Below, piece after piece: positions 1 to 6,909 of a stretch of DNA of 21,837 nt. Position numbers and translations under genes: made by a program. The notes under the pieces were generated by a model. That model searched no databases, was not told the DNA's origin, and worked only from the letters and a program-made list of their open reading frames with translations. Source of the stretch: an uncultured Acidobacteriota bacterium (GTDB lineage: Bacteria > Acidobacteriota > Blastocatellia > Pyrinomonadales > Pyrinomonadaceae); NCBI GenBank assembly GCA_902826505.1, contig CADEFG010000010.1:1-21837 (forward strand). Direction: 5' to 3'. Each line of letters opens with the position of its first letter. Position 1 is the stretch's first letter.

Positions 1-131
1 CCTTCACAATAGAAACTTTTCCGTGACTTTTTCAACTAGCACCATTGGTTAATTAGTTCGTCAACGGTAAATTTTACAAATCCTGTTTCAGATCAGTAAA
101 ACCCTTAAATTTTGACTTATGAGGTAATGTC

Positions 132-527
132 ATGAATCCTTCTTCGCGGCGTATTCTCTATGTTGATGACGATGCGGATGCCTGCCAGTTAATGGAGTTG
201 TGGCTTCAGCAATTTAATGAAAATTATGGCGTAACTGCGGTTGGCACGGTCGCCAAAGCATTGGAATTGATTAGCGATCTGGCGTTTGACCTATATATTT
301 TGGATTATCGGATGCCGGAATTGTCGGGTTTTGAGTTATGCCGTTTGATCCGTCAAGAAGATTCGATGACCCCGATCTTGATCTATAGCGGAATGGGGCG
401 CGATGTCGATCTCGATGAAGCGCTCCGTGCGGGCGCCAACGCTTATCTGATCAAACCCAACGACCTCGATAAAATCAACGAAACAGTCGAACTATTGTTA
501 CAAAACAAGTATCGGGCTTTTTCCTGA
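132..527 (+). CDS. Single-domain response regulator (CheY-like receiver)
   Basis: A cytoplasmic phosphoacceptor protein of 131 residues that is only a receiver (REC) domain. The acidic pocket D12-D13-D14 follows the first beta strand (ILYVDDD). The phosphoacceptor is D58 in YILDYRMPE, the conserved Ser/Thr is S86, and the conserved Lys is K108 in LIKP. All key residues are present, so phosphotransfer is expected. There is no output domain, so it must act by protein-protein contact or in a phosphorelay. GAGG lies 7 nt before the ATG. No histidine kinase is adjacent, so the partner is unknown. The next gene is a Crp/Fnr regulator 203 bp away on the same strand, and co-transcription is uncertain. 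Confidence 0.93.
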   Translation: MNPSSRRILYVDDDADACQLMELWLQQFNENYGVTAVGTVAKALELISDLAFDLYILDYRMPELSGFELCRLIRQEDSMTPILIYSGMGRDVDLDEALRAGANAYLIKPNDLDKINETVELLLQNKYRAFS

Positions 528-730
528 AAATTATTCATCCAAAAGAATTTACAAGTTTTTGGTCAATATGTTCGCTACCCGACAGATTAATCAACTTTTA
601 ATGGTATAGTATTGGTGGATATAGCTGTTCTTTTAGAATTCAACACCCGACATTAGGACTTGCTAAAAAAAACATCTTCTTGTGCCGCTTGCTGTGTTCG
701 CGCACACGAATGGTCATAGAGGAGATTTAT

Positions 731-1432
731 TTGTCCGAACAATCGATACTTTCCGTCAAAAATCAATTACTTCAAACGCTTCCGAAAGAAGATCTTTTGC
801 GGCTTTCCGTGCATCTCGAACCGGTCGAACTGCCATCGGGAAAATATCTTTACCGACCGCTCGAACCGATTTCGCACGTTTATTTTCCGAACGATGCGGT
901 CGCATCGATCGTTGCCAACACCTCCGCCGGACGAAGCACCGAAGTCGGTATTATCGGTCGGGAAGGCGCGGTCGGCTTGGATGTTTTGATGAGCGTCGAT
1001 TCGTCGCCGAACGAATGTATGATCCAAATTCCGGGCGACGGCTGGCGACTTCCGACCTCCGTCATCCGCGATGAGTTCAAACTGTGCGGAACTGTTCACT
1101 TCCGGCTTTTGCGCTTTATCCATAAGCTGATGATCCAGATCAGCCAGACGACGCTCTGCAACCGGCTGCATTCGATCGAAGAAAGATTGTCGCGCTGGCT
1201 GCTGATGTGTCACGACCGGGTTGACGGCGATGAAATAAAATTGACGCAGGAATTTCTCGCGACGATGCTCGGCGTCAATCGTCCGAGCGTTTCGATTTCC
1301 GCCGTATCATTGCAAAACCGCGGTTTTATCAAATATTCACGCGGACATATCACGGTCATCAACCGCCCGGGGCTCGAAGAATTAACTTGCGAATGTTTCC
1401 AAATCGTCAAAAACGAATATAACCGCGTCTAA
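731..1432 (+). CDS. Crp/Fnr family transcriptional regulator
   Basis: A 233-residue DNA-binding regulator. The N-terminal cyclic-nucleotide-binding-like beta barrel covers about residues 15-110, a dimerisation helix about 112-150, and a C-terminal winged helix-turn-helix about 171-205 (LTQEFLATMLGVNRPSVS and the following wing). The pocket sequence GREGAVGLD replaces the Crp-type cAMP-contact motif, so the ligand is probably not cAMP. There is no N-terminal cysteine cluster of Fnr type. Start choice: AGAGGAG at 718-724 lies 6 nt before a TTG at 731. The frame is open further upstream, with a TTG at 680 and an ATG at 710, but the Shine-Dalgarno site favours 731. Targets cannot be read from this window. 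Confidence 0.9.
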   Translation: MSEQSILSVKNQLLQTLPKEDLLRLSVHLEPVELPSGKYLYRPLEPISHVYFPNDAVASIVANTSAGRSTEVGIIGREGAVGLDVLMSVDSSPNECMIQIPGDGWRLPTSVIRDEFKLCGTVHFRLLRFIHKLMIQISQTTLCNRLHSIEERLSRWLLMCHDRVDGDEIKLTQEFLATMLGVNRPSVSISAVSLQNRGFIKYSRGHITVINRPGLEELTCECFQIVKNEYNRV

Positions 1433-1642
1433 ATTTCACCGAAAAACTGCGGTTGAATAAAGAGAAGTTAGATCAAGAATTTGAATGCGACTTTGACAAT
1501 GTTTGCGGACACACGATTGAAGACGACTTTGTATTTGCGCAAATCGCTCTTTCCTGGTGTACTTTGCGACTTGGCGGGAAATATTTTCTCTGCCGCATTT
1601 AATCAGCAAGCGCGACCGGCATCAAAATTCGTGCAAAAAGAA

Positions 1643-1687
1643 AAAAGGCAAAAGATATTTGTTTTTACAATTTATCTTTCGCCTTTT
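1643..1687 (-). terminator. Rho-independent terminator after the PDH/E2 operon
   Basis: Two 15-nt arms at 1643-1657 and 1673-1687 pair with a single G-U-type mismatch. On the minus strand the hairpin is followed by T-runs (plus-strand A-runs at 1635-1646). It lies 23 bp past the E2 stop codon, which places it at the end of the eight-gene minus-strand run. The rest of 1433-1709 holds no convincing gene; a 72-codon frame there runs into the hairpin and resembles nothing known. Confidence 0.75.
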
Positions 1688-1709
1688 GGTTTTGGTTGAC
1701 CGCCGATTT

Positions 1710-3035
1710 TTACATCAGCATCAGGATCGGATTTTCGAGCATTTGTTTGAAGGTTTGCAGGAATTTTGCGCCGGTCGCGCCGTCGATGACGCGGTGGTCG
1801 CAGCTCATCGTCACACTCATCATTTGGCGGATGACGATCTCGCCGCCGCGGACGACCGCCGTCGGAGTTGCGCCGCCGATCGCGAAGATCGCGGCTTCGG
1901 GCGGGTTGATGATCGCCGTAAATTCCTTGATGCCGAACATTCCGAGGTTCGAAACCGAAAATGTCGCGCCGGTATATTCTTCGGGCGCAAGTTTTTTCTC
2001 GCGGGCGCGCGCCGCCAGTTCCTTGACTTCGCGGGCAATTTCGGCGATGCCTTTTTTGTTCGCGCCGCGGACGACCGGCGTGATCAAACCTTCGTCGATC
2101 GCGACCGCGACGCCGACATCCGCGTCTTCATAGAAACGAAGTTTGTCGCCGCGATACGAAGCATTGACGAACGGATGTTTTAACGAAGCCATTGCCGCGA
2201 CCTTGACGATAATATCGTTAACCGATACTTTTTCTTCTTCTTTGAGCGCGGCATTGATCTCTTTGCGAAAATCGAGCGCCTTGTCCATCTCGATCTCGAC
2301 CGTCAAATAAAACGTCGGGATCGGTCCGATCGATTCAGCCAGACGGCTCGCGATGATCTGCCGCATCTTCGAAGTGTTTTCTTCGCGATAGCTGGACGCG
2401 CCCTGAACGTCCGGCGTTTGCCCAAACGCCGGTGCGGTCGCGGGTTTTTGGTCTTCGGTTTTGGGTTTTTGTTCCCCGGCGAGCGCGGCTTCGATGTCGC
2501 GTTTGATGATGCGACCTTGCGGACCCGAACCCGCGATCGATTTTAGATCAATCCCGTTTTCCGCCGCCATCCGCGCCGCGATCGGCGAAACGATCAAGCG
2601 TCCGTTGGAAGATTGTTCTTCTGTTTTTGGGTTTTGGTCTGCGGTTTCCGCCTTCGGCGCGGGCGTTTCAGCCTTTGTTTCCGCCTTCGGTGCGGTTTTC
2701 GGCGCTTCTTCCGGACTTGGTGCTTGGGACCCGGGACTTGGGGCTGAACCGCCGCCGTTCGCCGCCGGTTCGTCTAAAAGCGCGGAGAAATCTTCGCCCG
2801 ACTTGCCGATAATGCCGATCGTTTGATTGAGTTTGGCATTTTCGCCCGCCGGAACGAGAATTTTTAAAAGCGTTCCGGCTTCGAGCGAAGTCATTTCCAT
2901 TGTCGCTTTGTCGGTATCAACTTCGGCGATGGTTTCGTTTGCTTCGACCGCGTCGCCTTCTGCTTTGAGCCATCTTGAAATTTGCCCTTCCTCCATCGTC
3001 GGAGAAAGTTTGGGCATTAAAATTTTGTTCGCCAT
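1710..3035 (-). CDS. pdhC: Pyruvate dehydrogenase E2, dihydrolipoamide acetyltransferase
   Basis: This is the E2 core of a 2-oxo acid dehydrogenase complex. It carries the acetyl group on lipoate and transfers it to CoA. One lipoyl domain spans residues 1-80, with lipoyl-lysine K43 in EVDTDKATMEM. A Pro/Ala/Glu-rich linker follows (about 90-145), then a peripheral subunit-binding domain (147-184, SPIAARMAAENGIDL), a second linker (186-218) and the catalytic domain (about 220-441). The catalytic motif DHRVIDG has H414 and D418. A methionine-rich C-terminal tail ends the protein, and 441 residues is normal for a one-lipoyl E2. It is the last gene of the run, 30 nt after the DUF5715 gene, with no strong Shine-Dalgarno. 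Neighbouring E1 subunits make pyruvate the likely substrate, but a branched-chain complex cannot be excluded. Both linkers carry heptanucleotide repeats. No E3 gene lies in the window. Confidence 0.93.
   Translation of the reverse strand: MANKILMPKLSPTMEEGQISRWLKAEGDAVEANETIAEVDTDKATMEMTSLEAGTLLKILVPAGENAKLNQTIGIIGKSGEDFSALLDEPAANGGGSAPSPGSQAPSPEEAPKTAPKAETKAETPAPKAETADQNPKTEEQSSNGRLIVSPIAARMAAENGIDLKSIAGSGPQGRIIKRDIEAALAGEQKPKTEDQKPATAPAFGQTPDVQGASSYREENTSKMRQIIASRLAESIGPIPTFYLTVEIEMDKALDFRKEINAALKEEEKVSVNDIIVKVAAMASLKHPFVNASYRGDKLRFYEDADVGVAVAIDEGLITPVVRGANKKGIAEIAREVKELAARAREKKLAPEEYTGATFSVSNLGMFGIKEFTAIINPPEAAIFAIGGATPTAVVRGGEIVIRQMMSVTMSCDHRVIDGATGAKFLQTFKQMLENPILMLM
2411..2432. repeat. 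Palindrome inside the second E2 linker
   Basis: CCGGCGTTT at 2411-2419 is perfectly complementary to AAACGCCGG at 2424-2432, with a 4-nt loop (GCCC). It lies in the codons for E2 residues about 202-208, between the subunit-binding and catalytic domains, next to a heptad array. It may be a small hairpin element tolerated in a flexible linker. Confidence 0.6.
2443..2470. repeat. Heptanucleotide array in the second E2 linker
   Basis: Four consecutive 7-bp units on the plus strand: GGTTTTT, GGTCTTC, GGTTTTG, GGTTTTT. On the coding strand they give Lys/Pro/Gln/Glu-rich residues (about 189-198) of the linker after the subunit-binding domain. The unit CAAAACC on the coding strand is the one repeated in the dsbD array. 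Confidence 0.7.
2611..2645. repeat. Degenerate heptanucleotide run in the first E2 linker
   Basis: Imperfect 7-bp units around TTGGGTT and TTGGTCT cover the codons for residues about 131-142 of E2. The sequence is more degenerate than the other arrays, but it shares the core CCCAAAA with the dsbD array when read on the coding strand. Confidence 0.45.
2713..2747. repeat. Heptanucleotide array in the first E2 linker
   Basis: Five 7-bp units in phase: GGACTTG, GTGCTTG, GGACCCG, GGACTTG, GGGCTGA. Two are identical and all keep G at positions 1 and 7 or nearby. The minus-strand product is the Ser/Pro/Gly/Gln-rich stretch at residues about 97-108, just after the lipoyl domain. Confidence 0.65.
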
Positions 3036-3065
3036 AATTGTTTGTCTATATAAAAAATCTGTTTG

Positions 3066-3965
3066 TTAAATCTTCGGCGGTTTGCCGTCCGCGTACACAA
3101 AAACGTGAAAACAAGCGTTTACGCCGTATTCGATCGTCGAGTCCGTTTTTCCGAGCCGTTCCGTTTCCGCAAGTTTTGCCAGAATGAAATTTTGTTCTTC
3201 GGCGGTCAGATGTTTTCGCGCGATATCAAACGCACCGCCCGAGGTGTGCGGCGGCAGCGAACCTTTTCCGGTGACCCTAAATGTTTCGGGATTCGTGTTG
3301 TTGAGCATCAACTGATACTCCATCGAACGGGTCATCGAAGTCAGCCGCAAAGGACGTTTGAATTTTTGCTGATAAGCATCGGCGATCTCTTCGAGCAAAG
3401 CTTTTGTTGGCGGATTAACCAATCTCAATAATCTGATCCTCATCTGTCGGCGGTCTTTCGGATTATTTAAATCATATGTTGTTCCGGCAAAATCATCGGC
3501 AAGTTTCTTGAGCGTCAGATATTTGGGCGCCTCGGGTTTTAGGATGACAGTTCCGTCTTCAAAGCTGAAGGAAGAAAATTCATCTTCGGTCGCACTGCCG
3601 CCGACATCGAGAAAATAAGATTCGGTCGCGACCGGCAATTCAACCAAATCGCCATTCAAAAACTTGGCGGCAAGATCGGGAAAATCCAACGGCTGTTCAT
3701 AACCGGCGGCAACCATTTCCGATAGTTTCGTCTTTTGCTTGGCAACGCCGTCCGCCTTCAATTCTTGGGGAACGACCAAACCTTTCGGCGCGATGCCGGT
3801 CGGAGCGGTTCTTTTCTCGAAAGCCTTGTCACGCTGTTTTGTCCAAAATTCGACCGCCGCATTTTTGGTTTGCCCGGTTTTTGTCTGAGCCGTTGTTTGA
3901 AAGTTTCCGAACGCGCCGAACAGCGAAGCAAAAAGCAGGAAAGAGAAAGCAAATTTTTTGTTCAT
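3066..3965 (-). CDS. Secreted M15-like peptidase, DUF5715 family
   Basis: A 299-residue exported protein. The signal peptide has a basic MNKK start, a hydrophobic core to about residue 20, and a likely cut near A26. The C-terminal half has the zinc pattern of M15 (VanY/D,D-carboxypeptidase-like) enzymes. HTSGGAFD supplies H240 and D247 of HxxGxAxD, CFHVF supplies H287, E279 is a candidate general base, and R213 lies in TSMTRS. A peptidoglycan peptidase role in the periplasm is the family-based inference; the N-terminal 150 residues are unassigned. The first in-frame codon upstream is a TTG at 3977, but the ATG at 3965 gives the better signal peptide. It lies 50 nt after the GIY-YIG gene and 30 nt before E2, so it is probably co-transcribed with PDH genes. 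Confidence 0.8.
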   Translation of the reverse strand: MNKKFAFSFLLFASLFGAFGNFQTTAQTKTGQTKNAAVEFWTKQRDKAFEKRTAPTGIAPKGLVVPQELKADGVAKQKTKLSEMVAAGYEQPLDFPDLAAKFLNGDLVELPVATESYFLDVGGSATEDEFSSFSFEDGTVILKPEAPKYLTLKKLADDFAGTTYDLNNPKDRRQMRIRLLRLVNPPTKALLEEIADAYQQKFKRPLRLTSMTRSMEYQLMLNNTNPETFRVTGKGSLPPHTSGGAFDIARKHLTAEEQNFILAKLAETERLGKTDSTIEYGVNACFHVFVYADGKPPKI

Positions 3966-4015
3966 AATTTTTCTCAATGTTTAATTTCCGCCTTGAAAAA
4001 ATAAACTTTCACCGA

Positions 4016-4411
4016 TTACTGACCATTCTTTTTTGCCGCCAGCTTTTGCAGTTTTTCTTCGCGCGTCAGCTTGCGTTCATTGTAACCTTTATCGCCAAAA
4101 GGCATTTCCTTTTCAAGCCATAGATCTTCCAGAAAAACCAATTCTTTGCGGTCATCGAGATTCTCGCGCGGTTCGAGCTCTTCCAGAATCTCGAACGCAA
4201 ATTTATCGCCGCCAAGCTCGTTCCAATCCGCCTGCAAAGCCGTGTTCTGATGGCTTCCGGCGTTCAGCGCAAACTTATGCCGGTTAAAAATGCCGTTTAA
4301 ATTGAGCGACGAACCGATCAAAACCTTTCCGTTCGTCAGATTGCGAATCTGAAAAATGCCCATCGGGATCTTCGTTTCGCGGTATTCGCGTTTTAAATCT
4401 TTTTTATTCAT
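4016..4411 (-). CDS. Divergent GIY-YIG family protein
   Basis: A 131-residue cytoplasmic protein. The order of GIY-YIG elements is visible: MGIFQIRNLTNGK, then VLIGSSLNL, the helix Arg in NRHKF (R44), a conserved GSHQN segment and a later GYNER. The two signature tyrosines are replaced: GIF at 18-20 and LIG at 31-33. Nuclease activity is therefore doubtful, although this small free-standing subfamily may use other residues. The C-terminus (about 113-131) is a Lys/Glu-rich helix. GAGGT, overlapping the end of the preceding hydrolase gene, lies 8 nt before the ATG, and the genes are 10 nt apart, which suggests translational coupling. There is no homing-endonuclease context such as an intron or split gene. 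Confidence 0.75.
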   Translation of the reverse strand: MNKKDLKREYRETKIPMGIFQIRNLTNGKVLIGSSLNLNGIFNRHKFALNAGSHQNTALQADWNELGGDKFAFEILEELEPRENLDDRKELVFLEDLWLEKEMPFGDKGYNERKLTREEKLQKLAAKKNGQ

Positions 4412-4421
4412 TGGTCAAACC

Positions 4422-4955
4422 TCAGTCCAATTTTTTCAAAAGCTCCAAACCTTCCTGCCATTCACCGAAACCCGCGCCCGCATTGATGTGACCTTTCGCG
4501 CCGACATTCACGAGATCGCTGCCCCACGCGGCGGCAAATTGCGCGGCGCGCTCAAGCGAAACATATTCGTCATCGGTCGATGCGATCACGATGCTCGGAA
4601 ACGGCAATTTTTCAAGCGGGATCGGCGCAAAACCTCTCGTGTCGAAATTGTAGGTTTCTGCCTCGCAATCGCTCGGCGCAACCAGAAATGCACCCTTGAT
4701 GCGCGTTCCGAACCGCTTTGCCCAATGCGCGACCGCCGTGCAGCCAAGACTGTGCGCAACGAGAACCACATTGGCGGGCGTTTCCTTTTGGACTTCCGCT
4801 TCGATCCGGGCAATCCAATCATCGCAAACCGGCGTGTCCCAATCGGTTTGCCCGATGCGCCGGAACTTTTCGGGAAACTTCTTTTCCCAAAGACTTTGCC
4901 AATGCTGCGGACTCGAATTCGTGACGCCCGGAACTGTCAGATAGATCGTTTCCAT
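4422..4955 (-). CDS. RBBP9/YdeN-type alpha/beta serine hydrolase
   Basis: A compact 177-residue alpha/beta hydrolase of the RBBP9/YdeN type, which lacks a lid. The nucleophile elbow is VAHSLG with S69. The acid is probably D129 in ASTDDEYVS, and the catalytic His is H156 in GAKGHIN. The N-terminal motif VPGVTNSSPQHW is typical of the family. There is no signal peptide, so it should act in the cytoplasm. The physiological substrate of the bacterial family is not settled; ester or peptide hydrolysis is plausible. The start follows the DUF3592-like gene by 15 nt with no clear Shine-Dalgarno, so translation may rely on coupling. Confidence 0.88.
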   Translation of the reverse strand: METIYLTVPGVTNSSPQHWQSLWEKKFPEKFRRIGQTDWDTPVCDDWIARIEAEVQKETPANVVLVAHSLGCTAVAHWAKRFGTRIKGAFLVAPSDCEAETYNFDTRGFAPIPLEKLPFPSIVIASTDDEYVSLERAAQFAAAWGSDLVNVGAKGHINAGAGFGEWQEGLELLKKLD

Positions 4956-4970
4956 TTTTATTAACGCGTT

Positions 4971-5534
4971 TCAATGGCTTTTAAGTTGTCCGGCTTCAAA
5001 CCTCGGAAGATAAAAAATTGATAAAACGGTTAATAATGCGCCTGCCGCAAAGAAAACAATTCCAATCACCAAAACCCATTTGCGGTCGTTTTGATACCAA
5101 TTTATAAAATCTACCCAATCGATATATTTGTTCGAATCATCCGCGAGCGTTTCGATAAACACGGTTTTCGCCGGATCGCCGCGCGGCGTCATCGGATTTT
5201 CAAGCGCGTCTTTTTTGACTTCGATATAGATTTTACTGCCCGTCTGAACGGTTGAATAAAAAAGTTCACTTTTAAATCTCGTCTCGTAACCGCCGATTCC
5301 GACCCGAAATCTGAGCGGGTGATCCTTCAAATAAATATCCAGATACTCGTTGCCGGACGCTTCGGAAGTCTTTTTTTCAAACTTCTCGACCTCGCCCGTC
5401 ACGGTTACAAACCCTTCTTTTGTCGGCAGCGCGTCAAAAAAATATTTGTAAACTGCGAAAACCGAAATTGCCAAACAAAGAACCGCAAAGATCAATAAAA
5501 CTACTTGTAAAAATTTGATAACGCTCAAGTTCAT
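4971..5534 (-). CDS. Two-helix membrane protein, DUF3592-like
   Basis: A 187-residue membrane protein. One transmembrane helix is near the N-terminus (about 8-30) and one near the C-terminus (about 153-176). Between them is a roughly 120-residue extracytoplasmic beta-rich domain opening with VTVTGEVEKFEKK, the pattern seen in DUF3592-like proteins. Function is unknown. The frame is open for 42 more codons upstream, but those lie over the E1-beta end. The ATG at 5534 begins 1 nt after the E1-beta stop codon and is taken as the start by translational coupling. The family assignment is by pattern only. Confidence 0.75.
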   Translation of the reverse strand: MNLSVIKFLQVVLLIFAVLCLAISVFAVYKYFFDALPTKEGFVTVTGEVEKFEKKTSEASGNEYLDIYLKDHPLRFRVGIGGYETRFKSELFYSTVQTGSKIYIEVKKDALENPMTPRGDPAKTVFIETLADDSNKYIDWVDFINWYQNDRKWVLVIGIVFFAAGALLTVLSIFYLPRFEAGQLKSH

Positions 5535-5535
5535 T

Positions 5536-6519
5536 CTACAAATAGCAAACTTCTTTGACCGCCGCGACGATCTTTTCGACGCTCGGCAATGCCGCGACTT
5601 CCAAATTTCGGGCATACGGCATCGGCGCTTCGACGGTCGAAATACGGCGGATCGGGGCATCGAGATAATCGAAGGCGTTTTCCATCACCTGATGCGAAAT
5701 TTCCGCGCCGACCGACGCAAACGCGTGCGATTCTTCGGCGATCACGAGCCGGTTCGTCTTTTTGACGGACGCGACGATCGTTTCGATATCGAGCGGTTTG
5801 ATCGTCCGCGGATCGACGACCTCGACCGAAACGTCAAATTCCGCCTGCATGATTTCCGCCGCTTTCAAAGCTTGCGGAACCGTGAACGACCGCGCGACGA
5901 TCGTGCAGTCCGTGCCCTCGCGCTTGACGTCCGCCAAGCCCAGAGGAATCGTGAAATCCGCGTCTTCGGGAACTTCGCCTTTCAAGCCGTACATCGTTTC
6001 CTGTTCGAGAAACATCACCGGATTATTGTCGCGGATCGCCGATTTGAGCAAGCCTTTCGCGTCGGCGGCGGTCGACGGCATGACGACCTTTAAGCCCGGA
6101 AAGTTTGCATAAAACGCTTCGAAGGCTTGCGAATGCTGGCTTGAAACCTGATACGCCGAACCGTTCGGACCGCGAAAAACGATCGGCACGTTGAATTGTC
6201 CGCCCGACATATAGAACATTTTCGCCGCGTGGTTGATGATCTGGTCAGCCGCGAGGATCGAAAAATTCCACGTCATAAACTCGACCACGGGGCGCAGTCC
6301 AGCCATCGCCGCGCCGACGCCGACCGCCGCAAAACCGAGCTCGGTGATCGGCGTATCGACGACGCGCTTGTCGCCGAATTCCGTCCAAAGCCCGCGCGTC
6401 ACTTTATACGCGCCGTCATATTCGGCGACTTCCTCGCCCATGATAAAGACATTTTCGTCTCTTAAAAGTTCTTCGCGTAATGCTTGATTCAAAGCATCGC
6501 GGATTGTCATTTCAGCCAT
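5536..6519 (-). CDS. pdhB: Pyruvate dehydrogenase E1 component, beta subunit
   Basis: A 327-residue transketolase-like subunit that pairs with E1-alpha to bind thiamine diphosphate and decarboxylate pyruvate. The pyrimidine-binding half starts with MAEMTIRDALNQAL and contains GEEVAEYDGAYKVT. E60 in TPITELGF is the glutamate that activates the cofactor in E1-beta proteins. SSQHSQ contains the conserved active-site His (H129). The C-terminal half (about 200-327) is the transketolase C-terminal domain with VVDPRTIKPLD and EESH. The frame could begin at a TTG at 6528, but the ATG at 6519 gives the family N-terminus. It overlaps the end of the upstream membrane-protein gene by 8 nt. The E1-alpha gene is one gene further upstream. 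Confidence 0.95.
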   Translation of the reverse strand: MAEMTIRDALNQALREELLRDENVFIMGEEVAEYDGAYKVTRGLWTEFGDKRVVDTPITELGFAAVGVGAAMAGLRPVVEFMTWNFSILAADQIINHAAKMFYMSGGQFNVPIVFRGPNGSAYQVSSQHSQAFEAFYANFPGLKVVMPSTAADAKGLLKSAIRDNNPVMFLEQETMYGLKGEVPEDADFTIPLGLADVKREGTDCTIVARSFTVPQALKAAEIMQAEFDVSVEVVDPRTIKPLDIETIVASVKKTNRLVIAEESHAFASVGAEISHQVMENAFDYLDAPIRRISTVEAPMPYARNLEVAALPSVEKIVAAVKEVCYL

Positions 6520-6901
6520 ATTTTTCAACAGGTAATTTTCTTAAACTCGTTATAAAACCAATAGATACTAAAATAAAACCGATGCCTTTGACGACCGCCA
6601 CCAAGCCTGAAGAAACCGGCGCGGGGTCAATTGCGTTGAGCCGCATTTGCTCCAACTGCCAAAAGAAACTTGAATAGACCATTCCGAGCGCAAAACCCCA
6701 ACCGGCAGTTAAAAATCGCTGCCCGCTTTGAGGATTTTGACCGACGCGCCAGGCGCCGTAGATCAAAAGACCTCCGAGAATATAATCGTCAAACAAAGCC
6801 GACGGACTTTCCTGCCAGGTATGCCAACGCCGGATCGTTTCCAATATAGGCGTGATTATTCCCAAAAGAAAGGCTAGTTTTCGGCTTAACCAAATGTTCA
6901 T
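6512..6901 (-). CDS. Small four-helix membrane protein, unknown function
   Basis: A 129-residue hydrophobic protein with about four transmembrane segments (near 8-24, 38-54, 62-80 and 98-119) and short Trp/Arg-rich loops such as TIRRWHTWQESP. No family was recognised. It begins 8 nt after the E1-alpha stop and its end overlaps E1-beta, so it is translated from the same transcript and lies between the two halves of the E1 enzyme. Nothing in its sequence suggests a lipoate or thiamine role. It could be an unrelated passenger or a membrane factor for the complex; the context alone does not decide. Confidence 0.8.
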   Translation of the reverse strand: MNIWLSRKLAFLLGIITPILETIRRWHTWQESPSALFDDYILGGLLIYGAWRVGQNPQSGQRFLTAGWGFALGMVYSSFFWQLEQMRLNAIDPAPVSSGLVAVVKGIGFILVSIGFITSLRKLPVEKYG

Positions 6902-6909
6902 TTTATGAA

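Noticed and set aside
680..730. Upstream starts of the Crp/Fnr gene (TTG 680, ATG 710)
   Set aside because: AGAGGAG is ideally spaced for TTG 731, and the added residues do not resemble the family N-terminus.
1557..2183. Plus-strand open frame of 208 codons opposite the E2 catalytic domain
   Set aside because: Its 3' half is antisense to E2 and its 5' part crosses the operon terminator. There is no recognisable family.
4971..5660. Longer start for the DUF3592-like protein
   Set aside because: The extra 42 residues are Arg/Ser-rich, overlap conserved E1-beta codons, and lack a ribosome site. The ATG right after the E1-beta stop is better.
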